From the NCBI GenBank assembly GCA_016710165.1, contig JADJLJ010000002.1, forward strand, positions 310,001 through 374,000: a DNA stretch of 64,000 nucleotides, read 5' to 3'. Below are positions 35,080 to 43,619 of this stretch, piece after piece (position 1 is the stretch's first letter; every line of letters starts with the position of its first letter). The notes below the pieces were generated by a model. That model was not told the DNA's origin, made no database searches, and worked only from the letters and a program-made list of their open reading frames with translations. The DNA comes from Chitinophagaceae bacterium (GTDB taxonomy: Bacteria > Bacteroidota > Bacteroidia > Chitinophagales > Chitinophagaceae). The translations under genes and the position numbers were made by a program.

Positions 35080-35832
35080 ATGGCTCACAGAAAAAGAACC
35101 TTCTTAACCCTAATTGATGTATTGGTAAGTGCCGGTGCCGCAGTAATTATCTTTGCTGCCTGGGCAAAACTTACTCACCAGTCTTACGCCGATATGATGT
35201 TAACTATTGGTATGTGGACAGAAACAGCGATCTTCCTTGTTTATGCAGCCATTGAGTGGGTTAAACCAAAGCATCATGAAGAAGACGACCAGCCAGACGA
35301 TGTAATTGAGAATCCTTCTTTACAGTCAATGGATAAAATGTTACAGCAGGCAGATATCACACCAACAAGTCTTAAAAAATTAGGAGAAGGCTTTCAAAAG
35401 TTACAGGGTACTGTGGGCAATATGACCGAGATCGGCGATGTGGTTAAAAACACCGGCGATTTCAGTAACAAGACAAAAGAAGCTACGGCTGCACTGGGTA
35501 ATATGACCACGGCGTTTGCAAGCAGCGCCGCCACAATGGGCAGCTTCAGCAATGCTGCGGAAAGTGCCAAAGGGTTCCATGAGCAGGTACAGGTCTTAAC
35601 AAAGAACCTGGGGTCGTTGAATACCATTTACGAACTGGAATTGAAAGAAAGTAATAATCACCTTAAGTCGCTGAATACATTCTACGGAAAACTGGCAGAA
35701 GCCAGCCAGACCATGATGGGCACCGTGGAAGATGCAGGCAAAGCAAAAGAGCAGATCGGTGTTCTTGCCAATAACCTGGGTAAACTGAACGCAGTTTATG
35801 GCAACATGCTCAGCGCCATGCAGGGCCGTTAA
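35080..35832 (+). CDS. gldL: Gliding motility / type IX secretion motor protein GldL
   Basis: Inner-membrane subunit of the proton-driven T9SS motor, which pairs with GldM; 250 residues. Two membrane helices are visible (about residues 10-28, LIDVLVSAGAAVIIFAAWA, and 43-60, MWTETAIFLVYAAIEWV), the second containing the glutamate thought to be needed for motor function (TET). The remainder is a cytoplasmic coiled-coil-like helix with heptad-rich segments (GEGFQKLQGTVGNMTEIGDV onward). It follows gldK after 119 bases. Confidence 0.95.
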   Translation: MAHRKRTFLTLIDVLVSAGAAVIIFAAWAKLTHQSYADMMLTIGMWTETAIFLVYAAIEWVKPKHHEEDDQPDDVIENPSLQSMDKMLQQADITPTSLKKLGEGFQKLQGTVGNMTEIGDVVKNTGDFSNKTKEATAALGNMTTAFASSAATMGSFSNAAESAKGFHEQVQVLTKNLGSLNTIYELELKESNNHLKSLNTFYGKLAEASQTMMGTVEDAGKAKEQIGVLANNLGKLNAVYGNMLSAMQGR

Positions 35833-35899
35833 TGAAGACCGGTGCTTAATCGCAGAAAACTAAACAATTTAAAACTAACAATCGTAAATCTAAAATACT

Positions 35900-37405
35900 A
35901 TGGCTTTACCTAGAGAGCCCCGGCAAAAGATGATCAACATTATGTACTTGGTGTTGACCGCTATCCTTGCGCTGAACGTATCAAATGAAGTGATAGAGGC
36001 CTTTAAAACGGTGGATAAAAGTCTGCAAAGTTCCAATGCAAGCATATCAAGTTCCAGCAATATTTTGTATAAATCACTTTCGGAAATGCTGTCTAAGGAT
36101 GAGACGAAAGTACAGGCAGCCATATGGCAACCCAAGGCTGAACAGGCAAAGGCTTATGCGGCCTCACTGGATACATATATAAATGAACTGAAAGTGGAAT
36201 TAAAAAAAGGAGCAGGGTTGGTTATTAAAGAAGACGGGAAAGAAGATTTTAAAGAAGATAACCTCGACGCATCAACCCGCCTGTTTGAAACAAACGGAAA
36301 AGGTAATGAGTTAAAGGCAAAACTGGAAGATTTCAAAAAGAAGATCCTTGCACTGGATCCAAAGATCCAGGCCAAGTTTGAAAATAATTTCCCCGTTAGT
36401 ACAGAAGGAGTGGAAGGAAAAGAAGGTAAAAAGGATTTTACAACAGGTTTTTTCCACATGACCCCAACAGTAGCAGCATTGACTATTTTGAGTAAGTTTC
36501 AGAACAATATCAAGAACGTAGAGAACCAGGTGGTTACTTATTGTGCCAGCCAGGTGGGGGCTGTAGAAGTTCATATGGACGAAGTAGGTGTATTGGTTGG
36601 TCAAAATTCTAATTACTTAATGCCTGGCCAGGAATTGGTTGTTACAGCAGGCGTAGGAGCTTACAGCTCTACAGTAAAGAGTAATATTTCTATTAATGGG
36701 AGCCCGGTAGCTCTTGTCGCCGGACAGGGGGAGTATAAAACAAAAGTTAGTGGATCAGGCAAGCATACCATACAGATCAGCGGGAGTTTTACAAACGAAC
36801 AAGGTAAGCAGATCCCAATAAGTAAAACCGTTGAATACGTGGTTGGTGTTCCGGGCGGTGCAGCCGTAATGCTGGATAAAATGAATGTATTTTATATTGG
36901 TGTAGAAAACCCGATAACCATATCATCGGGCTCAGGCTGGGATAAAACAACCGTATCAATGGCCGGTGGAACCATAGCAGGAACCGGGTCAAACCGTGTT
37001 GTTACGGTTACAACTCCAGGGGCTGCAAGTATAACAGTGACTGCGGACGGAAAATCAAGTAAGTTTGATTTCCGGGTTAAAGTAGTTCCTGATCCTGTAT
37101 TTAAAGTAGCCTCCGGCAAGCCCAGGATGCCATCCGTTGAATTCAAGAACCAGCAATACTGCCGTGCCGAACTTGAAAAATTTGATTTTGATACACGGTT
37201 CAGCATTGTAAGTGCTACTGTTTATTTTTCCGGTGCCGGTTTCCCAAGTGTGGCTACTTCTTCAATTAATGGAAACAATTTAGCGCCGATTGCTTCGTTT
37301 TTAACAAGGTGCGGTCCGGGTTCAGTAGTTACGTTTGACAATATTAAAGTGACAGGCCCCGGTGGACAGAGAACAATTGAAGGAAGATCATTCGCCCTAT
37401 ATTAA
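35900..37405 (+). CDS. gldM: Gliding motility / type IX secretion motor protein GldM
   Basis: The periplasmic shaft of the T9SS motor, 501 residues. A single membrane helix (about residues 11-29, MINIMYLVLTAILALNVSN) anchors it next to GldL; the rest is a long periplasmic part with helical sequence to about residue 230 and then beta-domains with GLDM-like repeats (VVEYVVGVPGGAAVMLDKMN, VTVTTPGAASITVTADGKS). It sits 67 bases after gldL and 20 before gldN. Confidence 0.95.
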   Translation: MALPREPRQKMINIMYLVLTAILALNVSNEVIEAFKTVDKSLQSSNASISSSSNILYKSLSEMLSKDETKVQAAIWQPKAEQAKAYAASLDTYINELKVELKKGAGLVIKEDGKEDFKEDNLDASTRLFETNGKGNELKAKLEDFKKKILALDPKIQAKFENNFPVSTEGVEGKEGKKDFTTGFFHMTPTVAALTILSKFQNNIKNVENQVVTYCASQVGAVEVHMDEVGVLVGQNSNYLMPGQELVVTAGVGAYSSTVKSNISINGSPVALVAGQGEYKTKVSGSGKHTIQISGSFTNEQGKQIPISKTVEYVVGVPGGAAVMLDKMNVFYIGVENPITISSGSGWDKTTVSMAGGTIAGTGSNRVVTVTTPGAASITVTADGKSSKFDFRVKVVPDPVFKVASGKPRMPSVEFKNQQYCRAELEKFDFDTRFSIVSATVYFSGAGFPSVATSSINGNNLAPIASFLTRCGPGSVVTFDNIKVTGPGGQRTIEGRSFALY

Positions 37406-37425
37406 TAAATTAATAAAGATTTGCT

Positions 37426-38472
37426 ATGAAAATGCAATTATTTAAATACCTGGCATTGGCAATTTGCTTTAGCATGTTTGCAGGTGTTGTGGAGGCTCAA
37501 CAGAAGAAAAAGACAACAAGGACAGCCACCAAGCGGACTACAACACGTAAAACAGCCAAGTCAAAAACAAAGGCTACCATCAACCCTACAGCACCCGTAA
37601 CGGATACGGTAAAAGCGGTTGCCGTGGTTCCACCGCCACCACCACCCATAAATGACAGTCTGCCGGTACCGGTCATTAAAAAGTCATTGAGGCCGGATGA
37701 AGCGGTTGAGACAACCATGCTGAAGGACAGAACTCCATTGGTTTATGAAAACCTCCGTGCCGATGATGCCATTTACCGTCATAAAATATGGAGGGAAATA
37801 GATGCCAGGGAAAAAATTAACCAGACTTTCATGTATACCGCCAACGAGAACAACGGTAACCAGCGGTTCATTTCCATACTGCTGAAAGCAATTGATGACA
37901 GTGCAGTAACTGTTTTTAGCAGCATTGACGACAGGTTTACCACACCCATGACAAAGGCAGAAGTTGCTAAAGCAATTGGTGGTGATTCTGTACCGGTTCC
38001 TCAATACGATACAGCCGGTAACCTGATTGGTACCATATACAAAAGGGCTGAAGTAAATCTCGATTCATTTTACAGGTTCAGGGTTAAAGAGGAAGTGATC
38101 TTCGACAAAGAAAGTTCCCGCCTTTTCTGGAGGATATTAGGAATAGCTCCGGTTAAAGACGTTATAACATCAATGGGTGTTAACCTGGGTCCCACAGAAT
38201 TATTCTGGGTTTATTACCCGGATATGCGCCCGATATTAGCCCGGTATGAGGTTTATAATGGCAAAAACTATGGGGGCCGTATGAGTTGGGAAGACCTCTT
38301 CGAAAGCCGTATGTTCTATGGTCGCATTATTAAGAGCTCCATTGATAATCCGCTGGACAGAATGATCAGGGATTATCCCGGTCTGAAAGAAAGAGGTATT
38401 TTACAGTTACTGGAAGGGGAGAATATCAAAGAGAAGATATTTAATTACGAACAGGATCTGTGGAGTTACTAA
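37426..38472 (+). CDS. gldN: Gliding motility / type IX secretion protein GldN
   Basis: Periplasmic ring partner of GldK, 348 residues. A signal peptide (LFKYLALAICFSMFAGVVEAQ) is followed by a basic Lys/Thr/Arg-rich stretch, a proline run (VVPPPPPPINDSLPVP, near 70) and the conserved GldN domain with IWREIDAREKINQTF (near 120), FSSIDDRFTTPMTKAEV, RFRVKEEVIFDKESSRLFW and MRPILARYEVYNGKN. The gene closes the gldKLMN run and is followed by a strong terminator. Confidence 0.95.
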   Translation: MKMQLFKYLALAICFSMFAGVVEAQQKKKTTRTATKRTTTRKTAKSKTKATINPTAPVTDTVKAVAVVPPPPPPINDSLPVPVIKKSLRPDEAVETTMLKDRTPLVYENLRADDAIYRHKIWREIDAREKINQTFMYTANENNGNQRFISILLKAIDDSAVTVFSSIDDRFTTPMTKAEVAKAIGGDSVPVPQYDTAGNLIGTIYKRAEVNLDSFYRFRVKEEVIFDKESSRLFWRILGIAPVKDVITSMGVNLGPTELFWVYYPDMRPILARYEVYNGKNYGGRMSWEDLFESRMFYGRIIKSSIDNPLDRMIRDYPGLKERGILQLLEGENIKEKIFNYEQDLWSY

Positions 38473-38500
38473 TAACAATTATTAGAAATATTTTAAAAAG

Positions 38501-38525
38501 CCCCGGTATATCACCGGGGTTTTTT
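38501..38525 (+). terminator. Intrinsic terminator of gldKLMN
   Basis: CCCCGGT (38501-38507) pairs with ACCGGGG (38513-38519) around ATATC, followed by TTTTTT. Confidence 0.92.
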
Positions 38526-38575
38526 ATTTGTGGTATAATCTGTCCATTATTTTAAATAATAATCATTTTTTATAA

Positions 38576-38593
38576 ATACCCACAATAGGGTAT
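38576..38593. promoter_or_regulatory. Palindrome ATACCC-N6-GGGTAT upstream of a candidate promoter
   Basis: Exact inverted repeat ATACCC (38576-38581) and GGGTAT (38588-38593). It ends at a possible -33 element (ATTG, 38592-38595) and lies 22 bases before an exact TAnnTTTG box, a position suited to an operator. Confidence 0.35.
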
Positions 38594-38615
38594 TGGCTGC
38601 TAGTCTGTGGATGGT

Positions 38616-38687
38616 TATCTTTGTTTCGGTTTTTCATAGGATATTGGATTTTAAACGGGGCTGAATTTCCATTCTGGCCCCTTTTTT
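38616..38687 (+). ncRNA. Candidate small RNA unit between gldN and uvrC
   Basis: An exact TATCTTTG -7 box (38616-38623) would start transcription near 38630. About 30 bases later a GGGGC/GCCCC hairpin (38657-38661 with 38677-38681) with an inner GAAT/ATTC stem and TTCC loop is followed by six T residues (38682-38687). A transcript of about 58 nt would result. No reading frame of note is present. The hairpin might instead be a back-up terminator; the T-tract reaches the uvrC stop codon on the other strand. Confidence 0.3.
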
Positions 38688-40494
38688 ATTGTTTTCCCCT
38701 GAAATATTCAGTGACCAGGGTGGCTTTAGCATTCCCGATCACCTGCGCTATTTCTTCCCGGGATTTTTCTCTGATGACCTTTATTGATCTGAACTTTTTC
38801 AACAACAGGTCTGTGGTCGCTTTCCCGATACCCTTTATCTGTTCCAGTTCGTTCTTAAAAGTACCCTTGCTTCTCAGGTTTCGGTGAAACGCGATGCCGT
38901 AATTGTGTACCTCGTCCCTGATGCGCCGCACCAGTTTCAGGCTTTCACTGTCCCAGGGCAGTTTAAGTGATTGGCTGTCTCCCGGGAAGAAGATCTCCTC
39001 CTCATTTTTAGCAAGCCCGACCACAGAGGTGGTTCCTGGCAGTTTTAATTCATGGATGCTTTGCATGGCAGCACTTAACTGCCCTTTCCCGCCATCAATG
39101 ATGATCAGTTGGGGAAGCGGCTTATTTTCGTCCAAAAGCCGTTTGTAGCGCCTGTATACCACTTCTTTCATGGAGGCAAAATCATTGATGCCTGTTACTG
39201 TTTTTACTTTAAACCGCCTGTATTCCGCTTTGTCTGGTTCACCATTTGTAAAACATACCATTGCCGAAACCGGGTAACTTCCCTGCAGGTTTGAGTTATC
39301 AAAGCACTCAATGTGCAAAGGAACTGCCGGAAGTGAAAGATCCTTCTGCAGCTGTTCCAAAAGCCTTGATTTTTCGCCGGTGGATCTTTCTCCCAGGTTG
39401 AGTATTTGCTTTTTCCGGAGCTCGTCCCTGAAATGATTGACATTCTTTTCTGAAAGAGCCAGTAATTTTTTTTTGTCGCCGCTCCGGGGTATGGTAACTG
39501 TGATACCTTTTTCGGGGTATTCAATGGCAAAGGGCACGATGATTTCTGTTGAGTTGCTTTCGAAATTTTCTCTTAGCCGGGCAGCAGCAAAGGCCAATAC
39601 TTCTGCGGCTGTTTCATCCAGGTGTTTTTCCAGGGTGATGGTTTTGGTTCTTACAACGGAGCCTGCATGAATGGACAGGTAGTTGACATAAGCGATGTTC
39701 CCTTCTTCCAGTATTGAAAAAACGTCCACGGTTCCTATCCGGGTATTTACTACGGAAGACCTGGACCGGTAGTTTTGAAGATGTTCGAGTTTTTTTTTGA
39801 GGACGGCGGCTTTTTCAAATTCCATATTTTCAGCAAGCTGCTTCATTTCTTTTTTAAAATGCTGTATCACCGGACCGAGGTTGCCTTTTAAAATATTGAT
39901 AAGCTGCTGCAGATCCTCATTATAATCCTCTGCTGTTTGCAGGCCTTCACAGGGTCCCTTGCAATTGCCCAGGTGATATTCGAGACAAACTTTAAACTTC
40001 CCTTTCCTGATATTGTTTTCTGTCAGGTTCAGTTTGCAGGTACGCAGTGAAATGGTTTGCCTGATAAAATCAAGCAGTTCCCTGGCCCGTTCAACAGAGG
40101 TATACGGCCCCAGGTATTGGGATCCATCATGTATCTTTCTTCGGGTGAAAAACACCCGGGGAAAGCGCTCATTTTTTATTACGATGAAGGGATAACTTTT
40201 GTCATCCTTGAGGTTGATATTGAATTTTGGCTGATTCTCTTTTATCAATGTATTCTCCAGCAAAAAAGCATCCTGTTCATTGTCAACGATCGTAAATTCA
40301 ATGTGATGGATACGCTTTACCAGCTCGTGGGTTTTATAACTGGTAAATGTCCTGGAAAAGTAAGAACCGACCCGTTTACGGAGATTTTTTGCCTTTCCAA
40401 CGTACAGCAGTTCATTGGTAACGTTGTAATACTTGTAGATTCCCGGTTCAACCGGGATGGAGGAAGCAATGTCCGTGAATTCTTTGTGAGTCAT
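38686..40494 (-). CDS. uvrC: Excinuclease ABC subunit C
   Basis: Makes the dual incisions in nucleotide-excision repair; 602 residues, normal length. The N-terminal GIY-YIG nuclease domain is visible (PGIYKYYNVTNELLYVGKAKNLRKR in two parts, near 17-40), then the UVR motif (HFKKEMKQLAENMEFEKAAVLKKK, near 205-230), the RNase H-like C-terminal nuclease domain (FDNSNLQGSYPVSAMVCFTNG with catalytic Asp, and IIDGGKGQLSAA) and a helix-hairpin-helix end (LEQIKGIGKATTDLLLKKF). It follows a lipoprotein gene after 5 bases. Confidence 0.97.
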   Translation of the reverse strand: MTHKEFTDIASSIPVEPGIYKYYNVTNELLYVGKAKNLRKRVGSYFSRTFTSYKTHELVKRIHHIEFTIVDNEQDAFLLENTLIKENQPKFNINLKDDKSYPFIVIKNERFPRVFFTRRKIHDGSQYLGPYTSVERARELLDFIRQTISLRTCKLNLTENNIRKGKFKVCLEYHLGNCKGPCEGLQTAEDYNEDLQQLINILKGNLGPVIQHFKKEMKQLAENMEFEKAAVLKKKLEHLQNYRSRSSVVNTRIGTVDVFSILEEGNIAYVNYLSIHAGSVVRTKTITLEKHLDETAAEVLAFAAARLRENFESNSTEIIVPFAIEYPEKGITVTIPRSGDKKKLLALSEKNVNHFRDELRKKQILNLGERSTGEKSRLLEQLQKDLSLPAVPLHIECFDNSNLQGSYPVSAMVCFTNGEPDKAEYRRFKVKTVTGINDFASMKEVVYRRYKRLLDENKPLPQLIIIDGGKGQLSAAMQSIHELKLPGTTSVVGLAKNEEEIFFPGDSQSLKLPWDSESLKLVRRIRDEVHNYGIAFHRNLRSKGTFKNELEQIKGIGKATTDLLLKKFRSIKVIREKSREEIAQVIGNAKATLVTEYFRGKQ

Positions 40495-40499
40495 TATGA

Positions 40500-41079
40500 T
40501 TAAAAATCCCAGGTTATTTTTTCTTCTTTTTCTACGGATGAGTTCCCGTTTTCATCGGTTAAAATACTTGTGATCTTGAAGTATTTACCACTTTGCCAGG
40601 TCAGTTGCAGTGTTTTTGATTTGCTGATCTCTTTGATCATATAAATACGCCTTACTTTACTGCTTTCTGCATCAATATACACATCCCATCGCTTCAGTTT
40701 CATGGAATCGGGCAGTTCAGAAACCGGGTCATAGGTAAAGGTGAAAGCTGCAATGGTCTGGTCCAGGAAATTCTTCTCCGTAAACAGGGAGGTCAGGTTC
40801 GTTGAATCAATTTCAGGAGACAGAAATTCCCTGACCAGCTCATCAATATCCTCAATTTTGAGCCAGGCTGAATCAGTCCGGTTGTTTATAGTGGTGTATT
40901 TAAGCGGATTGATACCGGCTGTCTTGATCTCGTATACCTGTCCTTTGATATAATTTGTTACAGGAAAAAACTGCTGCTTTTTGATAGCTTCTTTTCCTCC
41001 TTTTTAACGTCTGTACCGGATGGATCGGAGCAGGCTGCCAAAAGAAGCATGGCAGAAAAGCAAATAAGAAAATGTCTCA
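40500..41079 (-). CDS. Uncharacterised lipoprotein, broken by one frameshift
   Basis: From the ATG at 41079 the frame reads MRHFLICFSAMLLLAACS, a lipoprotein signal with lipobox LAAC, then shifts and stops after 40 residues. Inserting one G near 40991 (in AAAAG-AAG) restores an open frame to the TAA at 40500, for about 193 residues with segments such as YIKGQVYEIKTAGINPLKY, WLKIEDIDELVREFLSPEI, RWDVYIDAESSKVRRIYMI and YFKITSILTDENGNSS. The mature part looks like a small beta-rich domain without a named family. It lies 5 bases upstream of uvrC. Confidence 0.75.
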
Positions 41080-41143
41080 TTTTTCAAAATTAAATGTAAT
41101 GCATGGTATTGCAAAACCCTTTACCCAAAGGGCAATATGAAGA

Positions 41144-41172
41144 ACGCAACAATCTATGCCAGATTGTTGCGT
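41144..41172 (-). terminator. Perfect 12-bp hairpin downstream of the beta-barrel gene
   Basis: ACGCAACAATCT (41144-41155) and AGATTGTTGCGT (41161-41172) are exact inverses around ATGCC. On the minus strand only a weak TTCTTC tract follows. A second smaller hairpin (CCCTTT-ACCC-AAAGGG, about 41118-41133) lies next to it. Confidence 0.65.
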
Positions 41173-41203
41173 CGTATTTGAAGCATGCGAAAAATAAGTC
41201 AGG

Positions 41204-42745
41204 TCAAAAACCTTTTACAAGGCCGATCTTAAGACCTACAGCGTATGGTTTTTCGATCAATGCTATATCCTTGCGGTAAGTTGAATATACCTGGTAGCGG
41301 ACCTGTGGGCCCACCCGGAGGCTGTAAGCACCAAACTTGTAATTCATGAATGTCTCAAATCCCAGGTTCAGGTTCCAGTTCCGGATGGAGGAAGGATCCG
41401 AAACATAATTTTTAAGATCGGAGGATATCAGGTGTGCATTGCCGCCAAATATATAAGATGGCTGAACGGTTGCTCCCGCAAACCATTCTACATTCCTGTG
41501 GCTGGATAATTTATAAGCCAGCCCAACCGGTATTGATACCTGGTACGTGCGGTTATGCAAGGTTACAGGCTGCAGCGCATTATTATCATAAGCGTTTGCG
41601 ATGGTAGATGTACGGGGCGCCGGGTAAGAATAACCGGTAGCGGGATCTGTCAGTAAAATAGATGTCAGGATCGGGTGATTGGTCTGGTCGGCATTGATGT
41701 TATAACTTGTATAGTTAAACTGTATACCTGCCTTCAGCCTGAGGTTTTTTGCAAAAGCATACGATATACCTGCACCGGCTTCAATTCCCAATCCGGGTTT
41801 CTGACTGATCGATTTATTGATATCACCTGTTGTTGCAAATGGCGCCGCAGAACCTTTGGAGTCCGTGGTTAGTTTCCGGTAATTCACAGCCGGTGTGGCA
41901 TAAAATTCGTAATCTAAACGGCTTTTCCATTTACTGCCCGCTGGTTTGTTCTGCAAGGCAAAATTCTCGATCCAGGATTTTTCCTGCTGCTTATCGGTAT
42001 TAGTTTGCAGGCTGATGCTCTTTTCATCTGTATCAGCAACATGTTTGTCCTCTTTTTTCAGGCTGGCTGCATTTGTTCCTTCTACTGTTGTTTTTATGGA
42101 AGCAATGGCCTCCATGGTTCCGGTAATCTGTACAGCATCACGTTCATCTGTTTCTTCTTCGCCGGTTACTTTGGTTGTAGCAGGTGGGTTGATTACTTTC
42201 TGCATATCCTTGTTATCCGAAGTGGCTATGCCGGCAACCAATTGGTTTGAATTGTTGCTCTTGGCTAGTTCCTGAACAGGTTGCCTCCTGTTGTTGTTCC
42301 CCGGAACAGGGCTGGTTGCCAGAGATTTTTCAGAAGGAACGGAAATCAAGCCAGGTTCTTTCCCTGTCTCATTCTTTACCGGTGCCTGTGTAGTGAATGC
42401 ACCAGGGCCGGTTAAAGTGTAATTGACGTTATTGGTATTTACCCGGTCTGAAGAATTTTTAGTGATTAAGTCCTTATTTTTTGATGCGTTGTTATCTGCG
42501 AGGGCTGATGATGATCTGCCTTTTCCGAATTTAGTATTGGCAGAATTGTCACTGGTATTCAGGTAGCCTACCAGCATCAATGAAGTGAAAAAGAGGATGC
42601 TTATAACATAAGATGGCCACCTGCGGCTGGGATGCAGGTTATTGTAGATGCTATGCCATACCCGTTTGGATGGATACATCCTGAACTGATCTGCCTTTTC
42701 CTTGATCAGTTGCTCAAATTCATCTGTGTAATAATTGCTCTCCAT
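41204..42745 (-). CDS. Membrane-anchored protein with C-terminal outer-membrane-type beta-barrel domain, partner of an ECF sigma factor
   Basis: A 513-residue protein with an unusual layout. Residues 1-43 are soluble and charged (FEQLIKEKADQFRMYPSKR, VWHSIYNNLHPSRRWP); 44-62 form one membrane helix (YVISILFFTSLMLVGYL); 63-250 are a long low-complexity Asn/Ser/Thr/Lys-rich linker; 255-513 carry a PorT/OmpW-like beta-barrel pattern with alternating strands (LGIEAGAGISYAFAKNLRLKAG, YQVSIPVGLAYKL, SLRVGPQVRYQVYSTY). There is no cleavable signal peptide. It lies 57 bases downstream of the ECF sigma gene on the same strand, where an anti-sigma factor would be expected; the N-terminal part could play that role (inference). 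Confidence 0.8.
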   Translation of the reverse strand: MESNYYTDEFEQLIKEKADQFRMYPSKRVWHSIYNNLHPSRRWPSYVISILFFTSLMLVGYLNTSDNSANTKFGKGRSSSALADNNASKNKDLITKNSSDRVNTNNVNYTLTGPGAFTTQAPVKNETGKEPGLISVPSEKSLATSPVPGNNNRRQPVQELAKSNNSNQLVAGIATSDNKDMQKVINPPATTKVTGEEETDERDAVQITGTMEAIASIKTTVEGTNAASLKKEDKHVADTDEKSISLQTNTDKQQEKSWIENFALQNKPAGSKWKSRLDYEFYATPAVNYRKLTTDSKGSAAPFATTGDINKSISQKPGLGIEAGAGISYAFAKNLRLKAGIQFNYTSYNINADQTNHPILTSILLTDPATGYSYPAPRTSTIANAYDNNALQPVTLHNRTYQVSIPVGLAYKLSSHRNVEWFAGATVQPSYIFGGNAHLISSDLKNYVSDPSSIRNWNLNLGFETFMNYKFGAYSLRVGPQVRYQVYSTYRKDIALIEKPYAVGLKIGLVKGF

Positions 42746-42802
42746 TTTTCAAAAACATAATAGTTATTGGTAATGTCCTTGTCAGGGACCTGTTCAACCA
42801 GT

Positions 42803-43384
42803 CTAACCCGGCGAAACTGCTCCAAAAAAAGTTGTTTTTTTCTGCGGCTTCTGAATGATCTTTTTCCTGATCAATATCTCCTCCAGCATGGCCTTTGCCC
42901 TTGTATACTGGCTACGGCTGGTGCTCTCCTCAATATCCAGCATGTCTGCAATTTCCTTATGCGAATAACCTTCAATGGCATACAGGTTAAGCACGGTCCG
43001 GTATCCCAACGGCAGGGTTCGTATGCATTCTACCACCTGTTTTGCCTGCATGATGGAAGGGATCATCTCTTCTTTTACATGAACACTGTTTGCATGTATA
43101 ATGTCCACACTTTCGGAAAACTTCTTGTTCTTTTTAAGAATGTTGATACAGGTATGAACAATGATCCTTCTTATCCATCCTTCCAGTGCACCCTCGTTCC
43201 TGTATTGATGTATCTGCGTAAAAACCTTGATGAAACCTTCCTGCAGCATATCTTCTGCATCCTCCCGGTTTTTGGCAAAACGATAGCAAACACCCAGCAT
43301 CCTGGGGCTAAAACGGTTGTACAATGCCTCCTGTGCAGTGGCATTATTCCTTATACACCCGGCCAGCATGAGCTCTTCGGTCAT
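42803..43384 (-). CDS. ECF-type RNA polymerase sigma factor
   Basis: A 193-residue extracytoplasmic-function sigma factor. Region 2 is visible as RFSPRMLGVCYRFAKNREDAEDMLQEGFIKVF (in two parts, near residues 24-55) with the usual DAEDMLQ core, and region 4 as LPLGYRTVLNLYAIEGYSHKEIADML (near 123-148) with its helix-turn-helix SHKEIADMLDIEESTSRSQYTRA. A basic C-terminal tail (RKKIIQKPQKKTTF) follows. The next gene on the strand encodes a membrane-anchored barrel protein, likely its regulator or main output. Confidence 0.93.
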   Translation of the reverse strand: MTEELMLAGCIRNNATAQEALYNRFSPRMLGVCYRFAKNREDAEDMLQEGFIKVFTQIHQYRNEGALEGWIRRIIVHTCINILKKNKKFSESVDIIHANSVHVKEEMIPSIMQAKQVVECIRTLPLGYRTVLNLYAIEGYSHKEIADMLDIEESTSRSQYTRAKAMLEEILIRKKIIQKPQKKTTFFGAVSPG

Positions 43385-43560
43385 TGTTATGCTTAGTTTA
43401 CCCTATAAATGTAGACAAAATCTATTGATAATATGCTGCTTTCCTTAAAAGATAACCAGCATTTTTAACATGTAAGACCGGCAAATGTCAATAACCAAAA
43501 ATATATGCAAATAATATTATGTATTCTCCTTTATGCATCTTTACTTATCGGAACTTTATT

Positions 43561-43595
43561 AAAAATAAGAGCCGCAATTTATTGCGGCTCTTATT
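43561..43595 (-). terminator. Intrinsic terminator of the TonB-receptor gene
   Basis: AATAAGAGCCGCAA (43564-43577) is the exact inverse of TTGCGGCTCTTATT (43582-43595), loop TTTA; on the minus strand the stem is followed by a run of T (43561-43565). It lies 24 bases after the receptor stop codon. Confidence 0.9.
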
Positions 43596-43619
43596 CCTTT
43601 TCGATGTTAAGTAAGGCGG

